DNA from: Suillus spraguei | Taxonomy: Eukaryota; Basidiomycota; Agaricomycetes; Boletales; Suillaceae | Reading direction: 5' to 3' | Length of the DNA: 57,793 bases | Assembly (NCBI GenBank): GCA_016800925.1 | Contig: JABCPU010000411.1 | Location: 1-57,793, forward strand | In this document: positions 56,601 to 57,793 of the stretch, one piece after another | How positions within the stretch are numbered: position 1 is the first letter of the stretch | How the letters are laid out: every line of letters starts with the position of its first letter | Position numbers and translations under genes: made by a program | The notes under the pieces: generated by a model | Databases searched by the model: none | What the model saw: the letters and a program-made list of their open reading frames with translations, nothing else | What the model was told of the DNA's origin: nothing

Positions 56601-57041
56601 TGTAGACCCCATCCTGGTGGCAGATGATGCATCTCCTGTCTTCTGGTGGAGCTTCTCGATCCAGGAGGTGATGCAGATATGAATTCCTGCCTTGGCAGCC
56701 ATTGCCTGAGGTAGTCATTTTGACTCTGCATTTTTTAATTTTAGCTATAGTTTGAATGACACTCCAACATTTAACATGAACTTGCCATGGTTTTTGGGAG
56801 TTGCAATGGCTCAAATGAGCCTTGGTCTTGCTCGTAAGTATTGTCAGGAAAGTCATCCCAAGGAGGTGGTGCCTGAACAGGCCTGAAGTGTTGGTGATTC
56901 TGGGGAGAGTGAGGCATGGACCTGTAGGCTCGTCGTCTTGTGCTTTGCAAGTGGGACCTTGACCCAAATCTTTCTACCTTTGCTGCCCCTTGCTTCTACC
57001 CTGTGGGATTTTTGCAATGGGGTGCATCTACCTATCTTCAT
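53627..57041 (-). pseudogene. KDZ-family transposase
   Basis: Kyakuja-Dileera-Zisupton class DNA transposase, read from about 57041 (MKIGRCTPLQ) leftward. N-terminal CxC2-type cysteine cluster at about 56650-56500 (RRCIICHQDGVYKCQDC, CTGCCRSQHRCNPFH, ISQWNGQFFE). Then VIVDKSGVHRLEVRCCDCPN, the FFPASFNRPKTVFTFGVLDD region (about 56235-56160), a MDGN-type Asp near 55750, the DEVWLSDGLGF-like block, CNNHRAVNQA (about 55610-55580), GIGGVACARHGCFVPHSMVDF, YD...NCQYNKHFRVRVD (about 55345-55300), IPGIGLWHVHGHQ (about 55255-55215), MNNSNFCKMIRM (55073) and the C-terminal YRVHWLRAKALW, FFLWKATQWGARMQ and LPGHACYARRQSQMY region to 53627. Frame changes occur at least ten times, including next to both Asp motifs, so it is inactive. 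One such break is an extra T inside the FYDIN motif. Confidence 0.88.
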
Positions 57042-57289
57042 CTTATTTTATAATGCTAATGTTGCAAGCAAAGCATCTGCTCAGGTGGAATGAATTTTTA
57101 TTACATTGTGGTGTCATACTGTCTGCCGACTCATTACAAATTTATGTCCATTTAATGGCTTCGGGACCAATATAGCTCAATTAAGCTAACTGTTAGGCTT
57201 TTGTCAAAGATCAACTTCTGACAATTCGTTCAATACTTCCACCTTGCTTATCCTCAGCCCATTCTGCAATTTGATTCACTGGCAAGGAC
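57042..57289. other. Divergent intergenic region
   Basis: About 250 bp between the KDZ start and the gene to its right. No clear TATA or terminal inverted repeat was identified. Confidence 0.4.
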
Positions 57290-57793
57290 GGGTCATTCAC
57301 TCACTTGACTTCCGGCAGAAATAGGGCACGTCAACCACAGACACAGAAGCTCACGGAAAAGAAATTTCGGAGTTGAAGAACTACCTTCCTGAGTGGACCG
57401 CGGCCAAAAGGGGTGAGAAGCGAGGGGTTTTCACTGCAATTGCCAGGGCAGCCAGGTTGTTTGCTCCTAAAGTCGACCAAGGACAATGGAAAAAGAGGAA
57501 GCAGGTGATGCGTCTTTGTTGTGTTGAAAAACTACAATTTTAACATCTTATTCTTCCATCAATCTCAGATGTATAAGACTTGGTTGTTCAAAACAAGAAA
57601 AGGAAGGAAAGGAAGGACATGATAAAGTATGGGAGGAAATGGACGCCTAGGATGGTGGTCTACCAGCAGAAGCGCGAAGAGGTGCTAAAGAGGATTGAGG
57701 ATGAGTCCGGGCAAAGCCGGGAGATCCCGGTATGTTCAACATTATCAGGGGGCTGTGAAGAGAGTCATGGCTGAATTGGAGACGATGAGAGTT
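57290..57793 (+). pseudogene. KDZ-neighbour hypothetical protein (partial, runs off window)
   Basis: An exon around 57341-57505 gives ISELKNYLPEWTAAKRG and FAPKVDQGQWKKRKQ. An intron 57506-57569 (GTGATG...CTCAG) is followed by MYKTWLFK, KYGRKWTPRMVVYQQ, REEVLKRIEDESG and HYQGAVKRVMAELE to the end. I recognise this pattern from unnamed agaricomycete proteins that often neighbour KDZ transposases; the function is unknown. Basic N-terminal half. Frame changes near 57588 and 57712 suggest indels. The true start lies at or before 57290 and is not defined. Confidence 0.55.

Overview
The window looks like transposon-rich DNA from a mushroom-forming basidiomycete (Agaricomycete). The reasons are very short introns (about 45-60 bp), a DUF6533 membrane-protein gene, a bHLH gene of agaricomycete type, and a KDZ transposase beside a TET/JBP-type dioxygenase. 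Order or genus cannot be told from the sequence. Only two ordinary host-type genes are recognisable; most of the rest is mobile DNA. No rRNA, tRNA or CRISPR was seen.

Layout. 1-3860: degenerate Helitron Rep/helicase gene (minus strand), split by a solo LTR (393-1284). 3.9-9.0 kb: gene-poor, with a 48/49-bp repeat, a hairpin-bearing repeat family, a heptanucleotide minisatellite and a 49-bp tandem array. 9.07-9.73 kb: fragment of a second LTR family (B). 9731-17355: full-length Ty3/gypsy chromovirus (element 1, plus strand). 17356-19499: fragment of a related element 2 (minus strand). 20.8-21.9 kb: bHLH gene (minus). 24.0-25.7 kb: DUF6533 gene (plus), flanked by a direct repeat. 27.15-28.36 kb: LTR family C. 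28.5-30.0 kb: broken hAT transposase, truncated by another family C copy. 30.85-31.77 kb: second solo LTR of family A. 32.08-33.52 kb: family B LTR. 34.9-49.35 kb: two further chromovirus copies (elements 3 and 4, minus strand) sharing a middle LTR. 49.6-50.9 kb: TET/JBP-like dioxygenase (plus). 51.2-52.3 kb: CCGG-rich tandem array. 52.7-57.0 kb: hypothetical gene and KDZ transposase (minus). 57.3 kb to the end: start of a divergent gene often seen near KDZ elements.

The most striking system is the chromovirus family. It encodes gag, then pol (protease, RT, RNase H, integrase, C-terminal chromodomain) in the -1 frame. An extra ORF of about 490 codons (ORF3) lies between pol and the 3' LTR and carries two zinc knuckles; it is present in three copies. 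Just after the 5' LTR is an 11-nt stretch exactly complementary to an LTR site 34 nt downstream of a TATA-like box, the signature of Tf1-type self-primed reverse transcription. The leader also holds a conserved 16-bp palindrome.

The second system is the TET/JBP-KDZ locus: a dioxygenase with HxD and distal His motifs, a palindrome-containing CCGG-rich array, and a decayed KDZ transposase. CGA-to-TGA stops and CpG scarcity in the hAT relic suggest decay by deamination of methylated CpG. Almost all transposon genes carry single-base indels at different places in each copy, so either real decay or residual sequencing error must be considered.
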